Below, piece by piece: positions 8,731 through 17,724 of a DNA stretch of 47,368 nt (positions within the stretch are counted from its first letter, which is position 1; every line of letters begins with the position of its first letter). The notes under the pieces are model-generated. The model had not been told where the DNA came from and made no database searches. It was given only the letters and a program-made list of their open reading frames with translations. Source of the stretch: Candidatus Amesbacteria bacterium RIFCSPLOWO2_01_FULL_49_25. GTDB taxonomy: Bacteria > Patescibacteriota > Microgenomatia > CAZETR01 > Amesbacteraceae. The stretch spans positions 1 through 47,368 of the forward strand of contig MEXP01000024.1 of assembly GCA_001773725.1 (NCBI GenBank), given 5' to 3'. Both the position numbers and the translations under genes were made by a program.

Positions 8731-9387
8731 CCACACCAGCACTGTCGCCTCACCCTTTATCTTCCCCAATCTGTCACCTAAAGCATACCCGACAAACTGC
8801 TCGTGTACTTTCGTCAATTCGCGGGCAATTATCACCTCAGCCTCCGGGTACCTCTCCAAAATTATCCTTAAAGTCTTTTCCAGCCTGGTCGGCGATTCGT
8901 ATATCACATGCGTCAGCCCCGAGAGTAGTTCCCACTTTTTAGGCAAAAATCCCAAAAACAAGAATTTGTTAGTCGGCAACCCGCTGGCAGACAACGCCGC
9001 CGTCACCGCAGCTGGCCCCGGGATAGGGGACACTCCAAAACCCGCAGCTCTCGCCGCCCTCACCACTTTATATCCCGGATCGGAAATCAGGGGCGTCCCC
9101 GCGTCACAGACCAGCGCCACATCGCTATGAACCAAGTAACCAAGCAACAAACTAACCATTCTCCCCTCATTCCAATCCCTCACTGAAATAAATTTTTGTT
9201 TAGGAATTAGAAATTCGAAATTAGAAATTACAAGGCGATACCTCTCTTTCACGATTTTAATCAACTGACCAGTATGTCGAGTATCTTCACATGCCACCAC
9301 AGGGACTGTGACTAAAGTATTAATCGCTCTGATTGTAATATCTTCCAGATTGCCAATCGGTGTCGCCACAATGTACAATGTTCCCAC
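8659..9387 (-). CDS. rsmI: 16S rRNA (cytidine1402-2'-O)-methyltransferase RsmI
   Basis: SAM-dependent tetrapyrrole-methylase-fold enzyme. Motifs: LYIVATPIGNLEDIT at the N-terminus, ACEDTRHTG, VCDAGTPLISDPGYKVV, PIPGPAAVTAALSASGLPT, FLGFLPKK, YESPTRLEKTL and ARELTKVHE. Start: GTG at 9387 lies exactly 6 bases after TATAAT (9399-9394) and gives MGTLYIVATP; a TTG two codons earlier sits directly against the box and is less likely. About 242 residues, slightly short for the family (270-290) because the C-terminal tail is reduced. Tail-to-tail 72-base overlap with gpmI. Confidence 0.93.
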   Translation of the reverse strand: MGTLYIVATPIGNLEDITIRAINTLVTVPVVACEDTRHTGQLIKIVKERYRLVISNFEFLIPKQKFISVRDWNEGRMVSLLLGYLVHSDVALVCDAGTPLISDPGYKVVRAARAAGFGVSPIPGPAAVTAALSASGLPTNKFLFLGFLPKKWELLSGLTHVIYESPTRLEKTLRIILERYPEAEVIIARELTKVHEQFVGYALGDRLGKIKGEATVLVWLPERNIRKEISADHGNGNGNVHG

Positions 9388-9407
9388 GCTCAAATTATAC
9401 CCTTATC
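9388..9407. promoter_or_regulatory. Overlapping divergent promoters of rsmI and the DedA gene
   Basis: A single TATA core serves both strands: - strand TATAAT at 9399-9394 plus 6 bases to GTG 9387; + strand TATACC at 9396-9401 plus 6 bases to ATG 9408. The two -10 boxes share four base pairs, so polymerase cannot occupy both at once. Confidence 0.6.
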
Positions 9408-10037
9408 ATGAATTTTGACTTAATCGAAATCATCAAATCCGTAGGTTTACTGGGGGTCTTTGGTATCGTCTTTGCCGAATCCGGTCTGTTTTTCGGCTTT
9501 TTCCTTCCGGGAGATTCTCTCCTCTTCACGGCAGGGTTTCTGGCTTCCCAAAACCTCTTATCTCTGCCCTTACTCCTGCTTGGCAGTTTTATTTCAGCCG
9601 TCCTGGGAGATAATGTTGGCTACACCTTCGGCCTCAAAGTCGGCCCCAAACTTTTCAATAGACCCGATTCAAAATTATTCAAGAAAGAACATTTACAAAA
9701 AGCCCGCCATTTCTACGACAAACACGGACCCAAAACTATAGTTCTCGCCAGGTTTATGCCCTTCATCCGTACCTTCGCTCCCATCGTCGCCGGAGCCGCC
9801 GGGATGCACTATCCTACTTTTGTCACCTACAATCTCGTGGGCGGCCTTCTTTGGGGAATCGGTCTGCCCCTTTTAGGATACTCCTTGGGCCGAATAATTC
9901 CTCTCGAGCTCATGGATAAGTACCTTTTAGCCATCATCGTCACGATAGTCTTCTTATCGATTCTTCCGGGTATACTACACTATTTCAAACAAAAAACCTA
10001 CCTCAAAGACCAGGAAATTATTCAAAAAGGGCTCTAA
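9408..10037 (+). CDS. DedA family membrane protein
   Basis: Polytopic inner-membrane protein of the DedA/VTT superfamily, 209 residues, the usual size. Hallmarks: ESGLFFGFFLPGDSLLF near the N-terminus, LGDNVGYTFG, the re-entrant-loop motif FYDKHGPKTIVLARFMPFIRT with the conserved Arg, then GAAGMHYPTFVTYNLVGG. Family members act in envelope homeostasis and lipid scrambling; the substrate cannot be told here. The start at 9408 follows a TATACC box by 6 bases; the upstream in-frame ATG at 9360 lies inside rsmI and is rejected. Confidence 0.9.
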   Translation: MNFDLIEIIKSVGLLGVFGIVFAESGLFFGFFLPGDSLLFTAGFLASQNLLSLPLLLLGSFISAVLGDNVGYTFGLKVGPKLFNRPDSKLFKKEHLQKARHFYDKHGPKTIVLARFMPFIRTFAPIVAGAAGMHYPTFVTYNLVGGLLWGIGLPLLGYSLGRIIPLELMDKYLLAIIVTIVFLSILPGILHYFKQKTYLKDQEIIQKGL

Positions 10038-10040
10038 ATA

Positions 10041-10667
10041 TCAATTGAATTTTCTCACCACCCCCACTACTCGACCCTGGATCTTCACCCTAGTCACAAA
10101 AATCGGGGACATAGCCGAGTTAGCCGGCTCCAGCTTAATTCTTGTAGCTTCCTTAAAATATCGCTTCAAAGTCGCAAACCCGTTTTCCAAAAGAGCCACC
10201 ACCACTTCTCCGTTATTCGCCGTCTCCGTTTGTTCAATCACCACAAAATCTCGGTCAAAAATTCCCGCTTCAATCATCGAGTCTCCTTTAACTTGCAGGA
10301 CAAAACTCCGCTTCTTAGTCGACGTCATCGATGGCGGCACTCCAAAAGTAGCGTTCGGATCCGTGTATGGTTCGATTGGCTGTCCAGCCGCGATAAACCC
10401 CAAGACCGGCAGTTCTATAGCCGCCGGCGCATCCATTCTCGCCGCGGCCGCCTTATCCAATATTTCTATTCCGCGTACAGTTCCCTCATAGCGCTTAATC
10501 ACGCCCTTTTTTTCCATCGTCTCCAGGTGTTCATGCACCGTCGCCAGAGAAGACACACCCAAAGCCTTAGCTATTTCTTGAAGAGTGGGAGAAAACCCGT
10601 GCGCCTGAACATACTGAGAAATAAAATCCAAAATCTGTCTCTGTCTGTTATACAGCGTTACCGGCAT
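10041..10667 (-). CDS. lexA: LexA repressor
   Basis: SOS repressor with self-cleavage, about 208 residues. N-terminal winged helix (RQRQILDFISQYV, SPTLQEIAKALGV with a recognition helix around 36-50), Ala94-Gly95 cleavage site in GFIAAGQP, catalytic Ser130 in VKGDSM and Lys168 in ATLKRYF. Start: the second of two in-frame ATGs (10667) is chosen because it lies 6 bases after TAGATT, which has a TTGACA -35 at 17-bp spacing; using the first ATG would place it against the -10. It sits beside uvrB, consistent with SOS control, but I could not see a palindromic LexA box with confidence. It follows the thioredoxin-fold gene on the same strand. Confidence 0.95.
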   Translation of the reverse strand: MPVTLYNRQRQILDFISQYVQAHGFSPTLQEIAKALGVSSLATVHEHLETMEKKGVIKRYEGTVRGIEILDKAAAARMDAPAAIELPVLGFIAAGQPIEPYTDPNATFGVPPSMTSTKKRSFVLQVKGDSMIEAGIFDRDFVVIEQTETANNGEVVVALLENGFATLKRYFKEATRIKLEPANSAMSPIFVTRVKIQGRVVGVVRKFN

Positions 10668-10673
10668 ATTCAT

Positions 10674-10702
10674 AATCTATCCGAATATTTCCCAAATGTC
10701 AA
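10674..10702 (-). promoter_or_regulatory. lexA promoter (-35 and -10)
   Basis: TTGACA (10702-10697), 17 bases, TAGATT (10679-10674). This is the clearest complete sigma-70 promoter in the window. Its -35 overlaps the stop of the upstream gene, so lexA can be transcribed separately from it. Confidence 0.65.
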
Positions 10703-11019
10703 GCGCCCCCCAGCATTCCAGCCGCCACCAACACATCCACCAACTCCTCATTGGTCGGTTCATTCAATCGTTTTCCTTTCACGCTCACTATGGGAATTCT
10801 AACCTTTCTGCCGTCCTCTTCTCCCAAATAAACCAAAAAACTCACATGTTCGTTTCCCAGTCCGGCATTGCCATCCTTATCCCTGTCCATCGCTACATAA
10901 ACGGACTGCTCCAACAACCCCAAAGCCTCAATTAGATTCAGCACCCTCCTGGTGTCTTTACACCAGTCCCCCCCGAAGACTAGTATATTCGGGTCACTAT
11001 CTTTCAAATGTCCCGCCAT
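10699..11019 (-). CDS. Thioredoxin/glutaredoxin-fold protein with a single active-site Cys
   Basis: 106 residues. Begins with a short strand (NILVFGGDWCKDTRRVLNLIE) whose WCKDT occupies the CxxC position of glutaredoxin-like proteins but keeps only the first Cys. VYVAMDRDKDGN and IPIVSVKG (cis-Pro region) match the rest of the fold. A monothiol activity is likely, target unknown. The ATG at 11019 has TATAAT exactly 6 bases upstream (11031-11026); longer versions of the frame would run into uvrB. Its lexA neighbour is 31 bases downstream. Confidence 0.65.
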   Translation of the reverse strand: MAGHLKDSDPNILVFGGDWCKDTRRVLNLIEALGLLEQSVYVAMDRDKDGNAGLGNEHVSFLVYLGEEDGRKVRIPIVSVKGKRLNEPTNEELVDVLVAAGMLGGA

Positions 11020-11025
11020 TAAAGT

Positions 11026-11031
11026 ATTATA
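11026..11031 (-). promoter_or_regulatory. -10 box of the thioredoxin-fold gene
   Basis: TATAAT followed by 6 bases and ATG 11019, predicting a leaderless message. Confidence 0.6.
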
Positions 11032-11064
11032 CCCCAAACAAATCCCAAATCCCAAAAAACCAGC

Positions 11065-13077
11065 ATGTTCAAACTTCATTCCCAGTTTACGCCCACCGGC
11101 GATCAGCCCCAAGCCATCGCCAAGCTAACTCAAGGATTACAAGCCGGTCAAAGCCACCAGGTTCTGGTTGGCGTTACTGGTTCCGGCAAGACGTTCACTA
11201 TGGCCAATGTCATCGCCGCATACCAAAAACCAACGTTGGTAATTTCTCACAACAAAACCCTGGCCGCCCAGCTTTATCAAGAGCTCAAGGAATTTTTCCC
11301 CGAAAACGCCGTATCCTATTTTGTCTCATATTACGACTACTATCAGCCCGAGGCCTACATTCCCCAGACAGATACCTACATAGAGAAAGAAACCGACATT
11401 AATGACGAAATAGACAAATTGCGCCTGGCCGCCACCACCAATCTTTTAACCAGCCCGGACACCATAGTTGTGGCTTCAGTTTCTTGTATCTACAATCTTG
11501 GATCACCCGTCGAATACGCCAAAACCGTACTGGAGCTGACCGAAGGACTCAAAGTCACTCGCAACCAGATTTTCCTGCGTCTCAACGACCTCCAGTATAT
11601 TCGCTCAGACTACGACTTTCATCGCGGCACGTACCGTATCCGCGGAGACATAATAGACATCTATCCGGCCTACGAAGATGTTTGCATTCGAGTTCATCAC
11701 CAAAGCGACAAAGTTACCAAATTAGAAAAAATCAACCCCCTGACCGGAGAACTGGCAAGCTTGGTAACTGAGAAACTCACCGTTTATCCCGCCAAACATT
11801 ACATTGCCACCAAAGACAACTCACATATTCTCAAACAAATATTTACAGACATGCAAAATAGAGTTGGGGAATTGCAAAGTGTCGGAAAAATCCTCGAAGC
11901 CCACCGTCTGAAACAGCGTGTCACCTACGACCTCGAAATGATCAAAGAGCTGGGTTATGTAAACGGGATAGAAAACTACTCCCGCTACTTCGACGGCCGC
12001 TCCCCCGGCGATCCTCCTTACTCCTTACTGGATTATTACCCCGAAGACTATCTCTTAATTATCGACGAGTCCCACATGACCATTCCCCAAATTCGAGGCA
12101 TGTACAACGGCGACCGATCCCGCAAGCAGACACTCATAGATTTCGGCTTCAGGCTTCCTGCCGCCCTGGACAATCGTCCTCTCCGCTTCGACGAATTTCA
12201 GCGCCGCCAGGGCCGCACGATCTACGCCTCCGCCACACCCGACGATTGGGAAATTTCCCAATCTGCAGGTTTCATCACGGAACAGCTCATCCGCCCCACG
12301 GGACTCATCGACCCCCAAGTGGAAATCCGTCCCACCCAAAACCAGATATCGGACCTTATTGCCATGATCAACACACGCTTAAACAAACACCAACGGGTTC
12401 TTGTCACCACACTTACCAAGCGCATGGCCGAAGACCTGACAGCCTATTTAAAAGAGCAGGGGATCAAAGTCCAATACCTCCACTCAGATGTCGAGACCCT
12501 CGAGCGCCTGGACGTCCTCAGTGATTTACGTTCCGGTCACTACGACGTTGTGGTCGGGATCAATCTTCTTCGGGAGGGCTTAGATTTGCCGGAGGTATCA
12601 CTGGTTGCCATACTGGACGCCGACAAAGAGGGATTCTTACGCTCTCGCACGTCGCTTATTCAAACAATGGGCCGAGCCGCCCGCCACGTCGATGGCCAAG
12701 TAATTATGTACGCCGACAAAACAACTAATTCTATGCGCCTTGCCATAAACGAGGTAAACAGGCGCCGAGATTATCAAATCGAATACAATAAAACTCACAA
12801 TATTACTCCCCAATCCATCGTGAAATCGATTCGTGAAAGAATTGCAGAAAAAGTAGATGCAAAACCAGCAATTAAGTTAGATCCCAAGGAGATACTCAAA
12901 GGAAAGTCGCTAGATGCTTCGGATATTGATATGGCCAAAATCAACCAACTAACTCCCGCAGATACAACCAAACTCATCCGGCTCATGACGCGGCAAATGC
13001 AGACCTTTGCCAAGTCTTTGGACTTCGAATCCGCCGCCCGCCTCCGCGACCGCATCCTTCACATTAAATCCATTTGA
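11065..13077 (+). CDS. uvrB: Excinuclease ABC subunit B
   Basis: Damage-verifying helicase-like subunit of nucleotide excision repair; 670 residues, full length. Walker A GVTGSGKT near 39, beta-hairpin YYDYYQPEAYIP near 93, helicase motif DESH near 335, motifs V/VI GINLLREGLDLPE and QTMGRAARH, and the C-terminal UVR/UvrC-binding helices around 630-665 (TFAKSLDFESAARLRDRI). No good Shine-Dalgarno sequence precedes the ATG and the nearest -10-like sequence is over 30 bases upstream, so unlike its neighbours this gene may have a short leader. Divergent from the thioredoxin-fold/lexA pair. Confidence 0.97.
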   Translation: MFKLHSQFTPTGDQPQAIAKLTQGLQAGQSHQVLVGVTGSGKTFTMANVIAAYQKPTLVISHNKTLAAQLYQELKEFFPENAVSYFVSYYDYYQPEAYIPQTDTYIEKETDINDEIDKLRLAATTNLLTSPDTIVVASVSCIYNLGSPVEYAKTVLELTEGLKVTRNQIFLRLNDLQYIRSDYDFHRGTYRIRGDIIDIYPAYEDVCIRVHHQSDKVTKLEKINPLTGELASLVTEKLTVYPAKHYIATKDNSHILKQIFTDMQNRVGELQSVGKILEAHRLKQRVTYDLEMIKELGYVNGIENYSRYFDGRSPGDPPYSLLDYYPEDYLLIIDESHMTIPQIRGMYNGDRSRKQTLIDFGFRLPAALDNRPLRFDEFQRRQGRTIYASATPDDWEISQSAGFITEQLIRPTGLIDPQVEIRPTQNQISDLIAMINTRLNKHQRVLVTTLTKRMAEDLTAYLKEQGIKVQYLHSDVETLERLDVLSDLRSGHYDVVVGINLLREGLDLPEVSLVAILDADKEGFLRSRTSLIQTMGRAARHVDGQVIMYADKTTNSMRLAINEVNRRRDYQIEYNKTHNITPQSIVKSIRERIAEKVDAKPAIKLDPKEILKGKSLDASDIDMAKINQLTPADTTKLIRLMTRQMQTFAKSLDFESAARLRDRILHIKSI

Positions 13078-13283
13078 GACACACCCAAGATCGTCAATCT
13101 AAAACCCCTCTGGAGTAATGCGACACCTACCTCCATCGATTGATCCGCCACGTTATGCAAATGAAGAATGTAGTGAGCCTGACTCATCAATCTTTCCCTT
13201 TGCCCCCAGACCCCAACTGAATATTCACTATCTATAAATTGAATCCCCCTGCACTCATAACAAACCATTGATTTCCTAGCCAT
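13059..13283 (-). CDS. Small unknown protein with a CxxC motif
   Basis: Unrecognised, 74 residues. Begins MARKSMVCYECRG, with one CYEC knuckle that recurs in another small protein at 17449-17694. The start is chosen because AAGGAGA lies 5 bases upstream of ATG 13283, one of the few genes here with a real ribosome-binding site. The C-terminus overlaps the end of uvrB tail to tail by 19 bases. A single metal-binding knuckle would need a partner or dimer; function unknown. Confidence 0.5.
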   Translation of the reverse strand: MARKSMVCYECRGIQFIDSEYSVGVWGQRERLMSQAHYILHLHNVADQSMEVGVALLQRGFRLTILGVSQMDLM

Positions 13284-13444
13284 CTTTTCTCCTTCACTAT
13301 AGTTCAAATATTACCATCCAAAGTACCTCTTGACAACCGCCAAACAGCCTTATCCGCCCCCCAAACGCCCTGAAAGACCCAAAGACCCATACCTCACTCC
13401 TCCACATATCGCTCGTCCTGCCGAAAAACCCCACAAACCCAAAT

Positions 13445-13732
13445 CTAAGTAGCCTGGTCACCCTCGACCGGAAAATCCTCAGACTCAGCTAGAAATCGGA
13501 GCGCTTCAGGAAACACGCACCCCATTTCAACACAAGCCTCAGCATACCTCCTACTGTTCTCCCTGGTCATCGTCACGCCATTATGTAAGTTATTATTTTT
13601 TGCATCTCCCTTGAGTTGCATCAAACCAATACACCTCCCTGGACCTACGTTGTCCGCTTTTGTACCAAGCCTACAATAAACATCACAATTTTGAATTTTT
13701 ACAAGAAGTCTAGCCTTTTGCTCAAGTGTCAT
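13445..13732 (-). CDS. Small unknown protein, Cys-containing
   Basis: 95 residues from ATG 13732 (MTLEQKARLL), which follows TATAGG by 6 bases. It has four Cys (NCDVYCRLG, GRCIG, EMGCVF), no clear membrane segment and no family I recognise. It lies head to head with uvrA; the frame upstream of the chosen ATG would overlap the uvrA start and is rejected. The 160-base gap between this gene and the preceding small gene holds no feature I can support. Confidence 0.5.
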   Translation of the reverse strand: MTLEQKARLLVKIQNCDVYCRLGTKADNVGPGRCIGLMQLKGDAKNNNLHNGVTMTRENSRRYAEACVEMGCVFPEALRFLAESEDFPVEGDQAT

Positions 13733-13822
13733 ACTAACCCTATAGTATAGCATAGGGTACGTGGAGAGTAAAGATAAAGTCTCTTGAACAAAACCCGAAA
13801 TCCCTGATACAATATATGATCC

Positions 13823-16681
13823 ATGACCGACTATATTCGCATTCGCGGGGCCAGAGAACACAACCTCCAAAATATCGATCTTGATATCCCCAAAAACAAA
13901 CTTGTAGTTTTTACCGGTCTTTCCGGCTCAGGTAAGTCCTCCATGGCCTTCGATACCATCTATGCCGAAGGCCAGCGCCGTTACGTCGAATCGCTTTCAT
14001 CTTACGCGCGCCAATTCCTAGGGGTAATGGACAAACCGGAAGTGGAAACCATCGAAGGCCTCTCCCCTGCCATCTCCATCGACCAAAAATCCGCCTCTCA
14101 CAACCCCCGCTCAACCGTAGGCACGGTCACCGAAATCTACGACTATTTAAGACTGCTCTTTGCCCGCATCGGCCACCCCCACTGTCCTATTTGTGGCCGC
14201 GAAATAGCTCAACTCTCCGTCGAACAGATCGTCAACAAAATTTTGGATTTAGGCCAGTCAGAAGTCAAAAAATCCAAAAACGCCAGGTTTTTGCTTCTAT
14301 CTCCGGTCATCAGAGATCGCAAAGGAGAATTTACCGATCTGTTTAGTAGTCTCCGCCAAAAAGGTTACACCCAAGCCCGAGTCGACGGCAAAATCATCGG
14401 CTTAGACGAGGACATTCTCCTCCTCAAAAACAACAAGCACGTCATAGACGTTGTAATCGATCGGTTAGTTATCGACAAAACCCAACTCACCGAATCAGCA
14501 GGTCTCCGATCCCGTCTCTTCGATTCTGTCGAGCAATCACTCAAGCTCTCCGAAGGATTAGTCATTTTAGCCCAAGTCCTGGACAAGTCATTCGATCTGC
14601 CCGCCAAACCTAAACATCTGCAGGATCACTTATTTTCGCAAAAGTTTGCCTGTCCTGTAGACAACATCTCGTTACCCGAAATCGAACCGCGCATCTTTTC
14701 CTTCAATTCCCCCCACGGCGCTTGCCCAACCTGCACTGGCTTAGGCACGCTCCTAAAAATCGACGAGCAATTAATTTTAAATCCCAATCTCACTATTTCC
14801 GAGGGCGGAGTCCTGCCCTATGCCAATATCTTCACTTACGACTCCTGGTACGCCCGCAAAGTTTCCCAATATGTTCCCATCCGTACCCCCATCAAAGACC
14901 TGGAGCCCGACCAAAAACGTGTCTTGCTTTACGGTGAATTGGACTTTGAAGGCATTATTCCCAATCTCCAAAGAAGGTATCGACAAACCGAATCGGATTT
15001 TATAAGGACTGAAATAGAAAAATTTATGCGCAAGGAAATTTGTCCTGATTGCCAGGGTCAACGCCTCAAACCGGAAAGCCTCAAAGTTACGATAGACGAT
15101 AAATCCATAATAGATATATCTCGTTTCTCTGTCTCATCCGCTCTCGATTTTTTAAACGGCCTCACCAACCAAAGTAAAAAGGAATCCGTCATCTCTTCTC
15201 CCATCCTCAAGGAAATCAGAGAACGTCTTGGGTTTTTAATCTCCGTCGGTTTGGAATACCTTACCCTGGATCGAACCGCCAACACTCTGGCAGGCGGAGA
15301 AGCTCAAAGAATCCGCCTGGCCAGTCAAATCGGTTCCGGCCTCTCTGGAGTTTTATATGTCTTAGATGAACCCTCCGTCGGTCTGCACCAAAAAGACAAT
15401 CAGCGCCTGATAGACACCCTCAAGCGCTTGCGCGATCTAGGAAATACCGTAATCGTGGTCGAGCACGACGCAGAGATGATGCGCCAATCGGACTGGCTGG
15501 TGGATTTTGGCCCCGGCGCCGGTTCCCACGGAGGACAGATTGTATCCCAAGGCACTCCTCAACAAGTCATGTCCGACCCTCAATCGCTCACCGGCAAATA
15601 TTTATCGGGAAAGAAAAAAATACAAATCACATCTACTCACCTACCACTCACCACTTACCACTTGCAGCTAGTCGGTGCTTCCCAACACAACCTCAAAAGC
15701 ATCACTGTAAAATTTCCTCTGGGCCAGTTCATTGTCATAGCCGGCGTTTCGGGATCCGGTAAGTCCACCCTTCTCATCGACACTCTCTACCACGCTCTGG
15801 CCCGAAAACTCAACCCGGACCACAAAGAAAAAGCGGGAAAATTCGAGTCTTTATTTATTTCCCAAAGTAAGTCCGCCGAAAACGACATGCCCTTATCCGA
15901 TTTTGTCAACCGGGTCATCATGGTCGACCAATCGCCCATTGGCCGCACCCCCCGTTCAAACCCCGCCACCTACACTGGCCTGTTTACCCCCATCAGGGAC
16001 ATTTTTGCCCTCACTCCCGAAGCCCGCGTCCGCGGTTATTATCCCGGCCGCTTCTCCTTCAATATCAAAGGCGGTCGCTGCGAAGCCTGCCAGGGCGAGG
16101 GTCAGATCAAAATAGAAATGCAGTTTCTGCCAGACGTCTACGTCAACTGCGAAGTTTGCGGCGGCACCCGCTACAATTCCGAAACCCTCGAAGTCCGCTT
16201 CAAAAACAAAACTATCGCCGAGATTCTCAAGCTGAACGTCGAACAAGCCCTCGAATTTTTCTCCGCCATTCCGGCAGTCACCGACAAACTCAACACCCTA
16301 AGTCAGGTCGGTCTAAATTACATCGAGCTCGGCCAACCCGCCCCCACCCTTTCAGGAGGAGAGGCCCAACGCGTCAAATTGGCCACCGAGCTTTCCAAAC
16401 GATCCACGGGCAAATCTTTTTACATTCTGGACGAGCCCACCACCGGTTTGCATTTTGCCGATCTTGAGAAACTTCTCATAGTCTTGCGCTCACTCGTCTC
16501 AGTCGGCAACACTGTTGTTGTTATTGAACACAACCTAGACGTCATCAAAAACGCCGATTGGGTCATCGAGCTCGGGCCCGGAGGAGGGGATTTAGGCGGA
16601 CGCCTTCTTGCCTCCTGCCCGCCCCAAAATCTCATAAATATCAAATCTTCTCCCACCGGCCAATTCCTCTGTTATCCCTAA
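13823..16681 (+). CDS. uvrA: Excinuclease ABC subunit A
   Basis: Damage-recognition ABC ATPase dimer, 952 residues, complete. Two ATPase halves: Walker [10 protein letters not shown] near 32 and GVSGSGKST near 645; signature [16 protein letters not shown] near 490 and [15 protein letters not shown] near 845; Walker B ending [10 protein letters not shown] and [10 protein letters not shown]. Zinc modules: CPICG near 120, ACPTC/CPDCQGQ in the middle and CEACQGEG...CEVCGG near 755-785. The ATG lies 9 bases after TACAAT with no ribosome-binding site. Its stop is 2 bases from the end of a convergent small gene. Confidence 0.97.
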   Translation: MTDYIRIRGAREHNLQNIDLDIPKNKLVVFTGLSGSGKSSMAFDTIYAEGQRRYVESLSSYARQFLGVMDKPEVETIEGLSPAISIDQKSASHNPRSTVGTVTEIYDYLRLLFARIGHPHCPICGREIAQLSVEQIVNKILDLGQSEVKKSKNARFLLLSPVIRDRKGEFTDLFSSLRQKGYTQARVDGKIIGLDEDILLLKNNKHVIDVVIDRLVIDKTQLTESAGLRSRLFDSVEQSLKLSEGLVILAQVLDKSFDLPAKPKHLQDHLFSQKFACPVDNISLPEIEPRIFSFNSPHGACPTCTGLGTLLKIDEQLILNPNLTISEGGVLPYANIFTYDSWYARKVSQYVPIRTPIKDLEPDQKRVLLYGELDFEGIIPNLQRRYRQTESDFIRTEIEKFMRKEICPDCQGQRLKPESLKVTIDDKSIIDISRFSVSSALDFLNGLTNQSKKESVISSPILKEIRERLGFLISVGLEYLTLDRTANTLAGGEAQRIRLASQIGSGLSGVLYVLDEPSVGLHQKDNQRLIDTLKRLRDLGNTVIVVEHDAEMMRQSDWLVDFGPGAGSHGGQIVSQGTPQQVMSDPQSLTGKYLSGKKKIQITSTHLPLTTYHLQLVGASQHNLKSITVKFPLGQFIVIAGVSGSGKSTLLIDTLYHALARKLNPDHKEKAGKFESLFISQSKSAENDMPLSDFVNRVIMVDQSPIGRTPRSNPATYTGLFTPIRDIFALTPEARVRGYYPGRFSFNIKGGRCEACQGEGQIKIEMQFLPDVYVNCEVCGGTRYNSETLEVRFKNKTIAEILKLNVEQALEFFSAIPAVTDKLNTLSQVGLNYIELGQPAPTLSGGEAQRVKLATELSKRSTGKSFYILDEPTTGLHFADLEKLLIVLRSLVSVGNTVVVIEHNLDVIKNADWVIELGPGGGDLGGRLLASCPPQNLINIKSSPTGQFLCYP

Positions 16682-16683
16682 CT

Positions 16684-17043
16684 CTATTTTTTCAAAAGTA
16701 GCTCCCCGACTTTCCGACCTTCAAGCATCGCCCCTAAAATCTTTTTTCCAATACTGCACCCCGCAGTTTCCAATTTCATCACCAACTCCTCAGCTCTCAT
16801 TCTTTGATCAACGGTTAGTACAGCCGCAGCCAAATGCGTCACACGATCATAACCATTGACTCCAGAACACCTCAGACTACTAAATAGACCGAATGTAACA
16901 AATGGACAGACAGTCTCACAAACTTCTTCCCCAAAATCAGCAGTAGGAATTTGAGAATCCCTGCTTGTCAAATCAAATAGAACATCGACAAACTCGCCCG
17001 TCTTGATTATCTGCCTAATTCTTGTCTCGCATGCAGCCGACAT
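16684..17043 (-). CDS. Unknown protein
   Basis: 119 residues, predicted soluble, with Cys scattered (SAACETR, EEVCETVCPF, LRCSG, AGCSIGKK) but no regular zinc pattern. No family recognised. The ATG at 17043 is preceded by TACAAT and exactly 6 bases. First of three consecutive small - strand genes between uvrA and the deacetylase. Confidence 0.55.
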   Translation of the reverse strand: MSAACETRIRQIIKTGEFVDVLFDLTSRDSQIPTADFGEEVCETVCPFVTFGLFSSLRCSGVNGYDRVTHLAAAVLTVDQRMRAEELVMKLETAGCSIGKKILGAMLEGRKVGELLLKK

Positions 17044-17049
17044 CGGGCC

Positions 17050-17055
17050 ATTGTA
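17050..17055 (-). promoter_or_regulatory. -10 box for the gene ending at 16684
   Basis: TACAAT then 6 bases to ATG 17043. Confidence 0.5.
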
Positions 17056-17065
17056 TCACCAAATC

Positions 17066-17422
17066 CTACGATAGCAACTCACCAACTGGCCGTTGCACCA
17101 TCAGCTCTTTCACCGCGGTCGCCATTCTGCACTTTGCCAGATCCAACGCCTTCGTCGCCATCAACCCCGACACTTTGGGGTCAATAGTCAACTCACCGCT
17201 GGCAGACTCCGAAAACATACCTGACTTCTCACACCCAGTGCACCCAACCATCCCCTTCCGGTTTCTTAACTCACACGCTTTACATACAACGCCGTAAAAC
17301 TCTCGAGCCGTCACTCCTTCTTCCAATACCGTCAGCAAAAACGCCAAAACCACCGTCCCATCCCCCTTGCGTGTTTCAGTAATTTGTACCAAATTACTTA
17401 TTTGCTCCTCGTTATAAACCAT
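17066..17422 (-). CDS. Unknown protein with paired CxxC motifs
   Basis: 118 residues. CKAC and CTGC about 15 residues apart form a plausible single zinc ribbon (VVCKACELRNRKG...GCTGCEKSG); the N-terminal half is hydrophobic-helical (VVLAFLLTVLEEG). TATAAT lies 14 bases before the ATG, so it may have a very short leader. No family recognised; it could be a small regulator. Confidence 0.5.
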   Translation of the reverse strand: MVYNEEQISNLVQITETRKGDGTVVLAFLLTVLEEGVTAREFYGVVCKACELRNRKGMVGCTGCEKSGMFSESASGELTIDPKVSGLMATKALDLAKCRMATAVKELMVQRPVGELLS

Positions 17423-17448
17423 ACCAACTTCTGCGCATTATACACCCG

Positions 17449-17694
17449 TCAAGTTTCAATAACACCCTCCCCATCCGTTTTCAGACCGCATTCATAACAC
17501 ACAACACTCCAAAAAAATACTTCGCCCACTACATCACTGACTCGCAAATCCATCTCATCTCCATACTCGCCCTTTATGTCATCGGGAGAAAAAACGCATC
17601 TAATATTAACCATTCCTACACGAATATGTGACAATTCGATTTTCACCTCACACTCATCCCGCCGGCAATACATACCCAAACATACTTTTCCCAT
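17449..17694 (-). CDS. Unknown Cys-rich small protein
   Basis: 81 residues with an N-terminal Cys cluster (KVCLGMYCRRDEC) and a C-terminal VVCYECG knuckle like the one at 13059-13283. Beta-rich middle part (VKIELSHIRVGMVNIRC). Probably metal binding; function unknown. Its promoter region (TAAAAT, 9 bases before the ATG) interleaves with that of the divergent deacetylase. Confidence 0.5.
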   Translation of the reverse strand: MGKVCLGMYCRRDECEVKIELSHIRVGMVNIRCVFSPDDIKGEYGDEMDLRVSDVVGEVFFWSVVCYECGLKTDGEGVIET

Positions 17695-17712
17695 AATTTT
17701 CTGATTTTATAG

Positions 17713-17718
17713 TAAAAT
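17713..17718 (+). promoter_or_regulatory. -10 box of the deacetylase gene
   Basis: TAAAAT then exactly 6 bases to ATG 17725. Confidence 0.5.
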
Positions 17719-17724
17719 CTTCGG

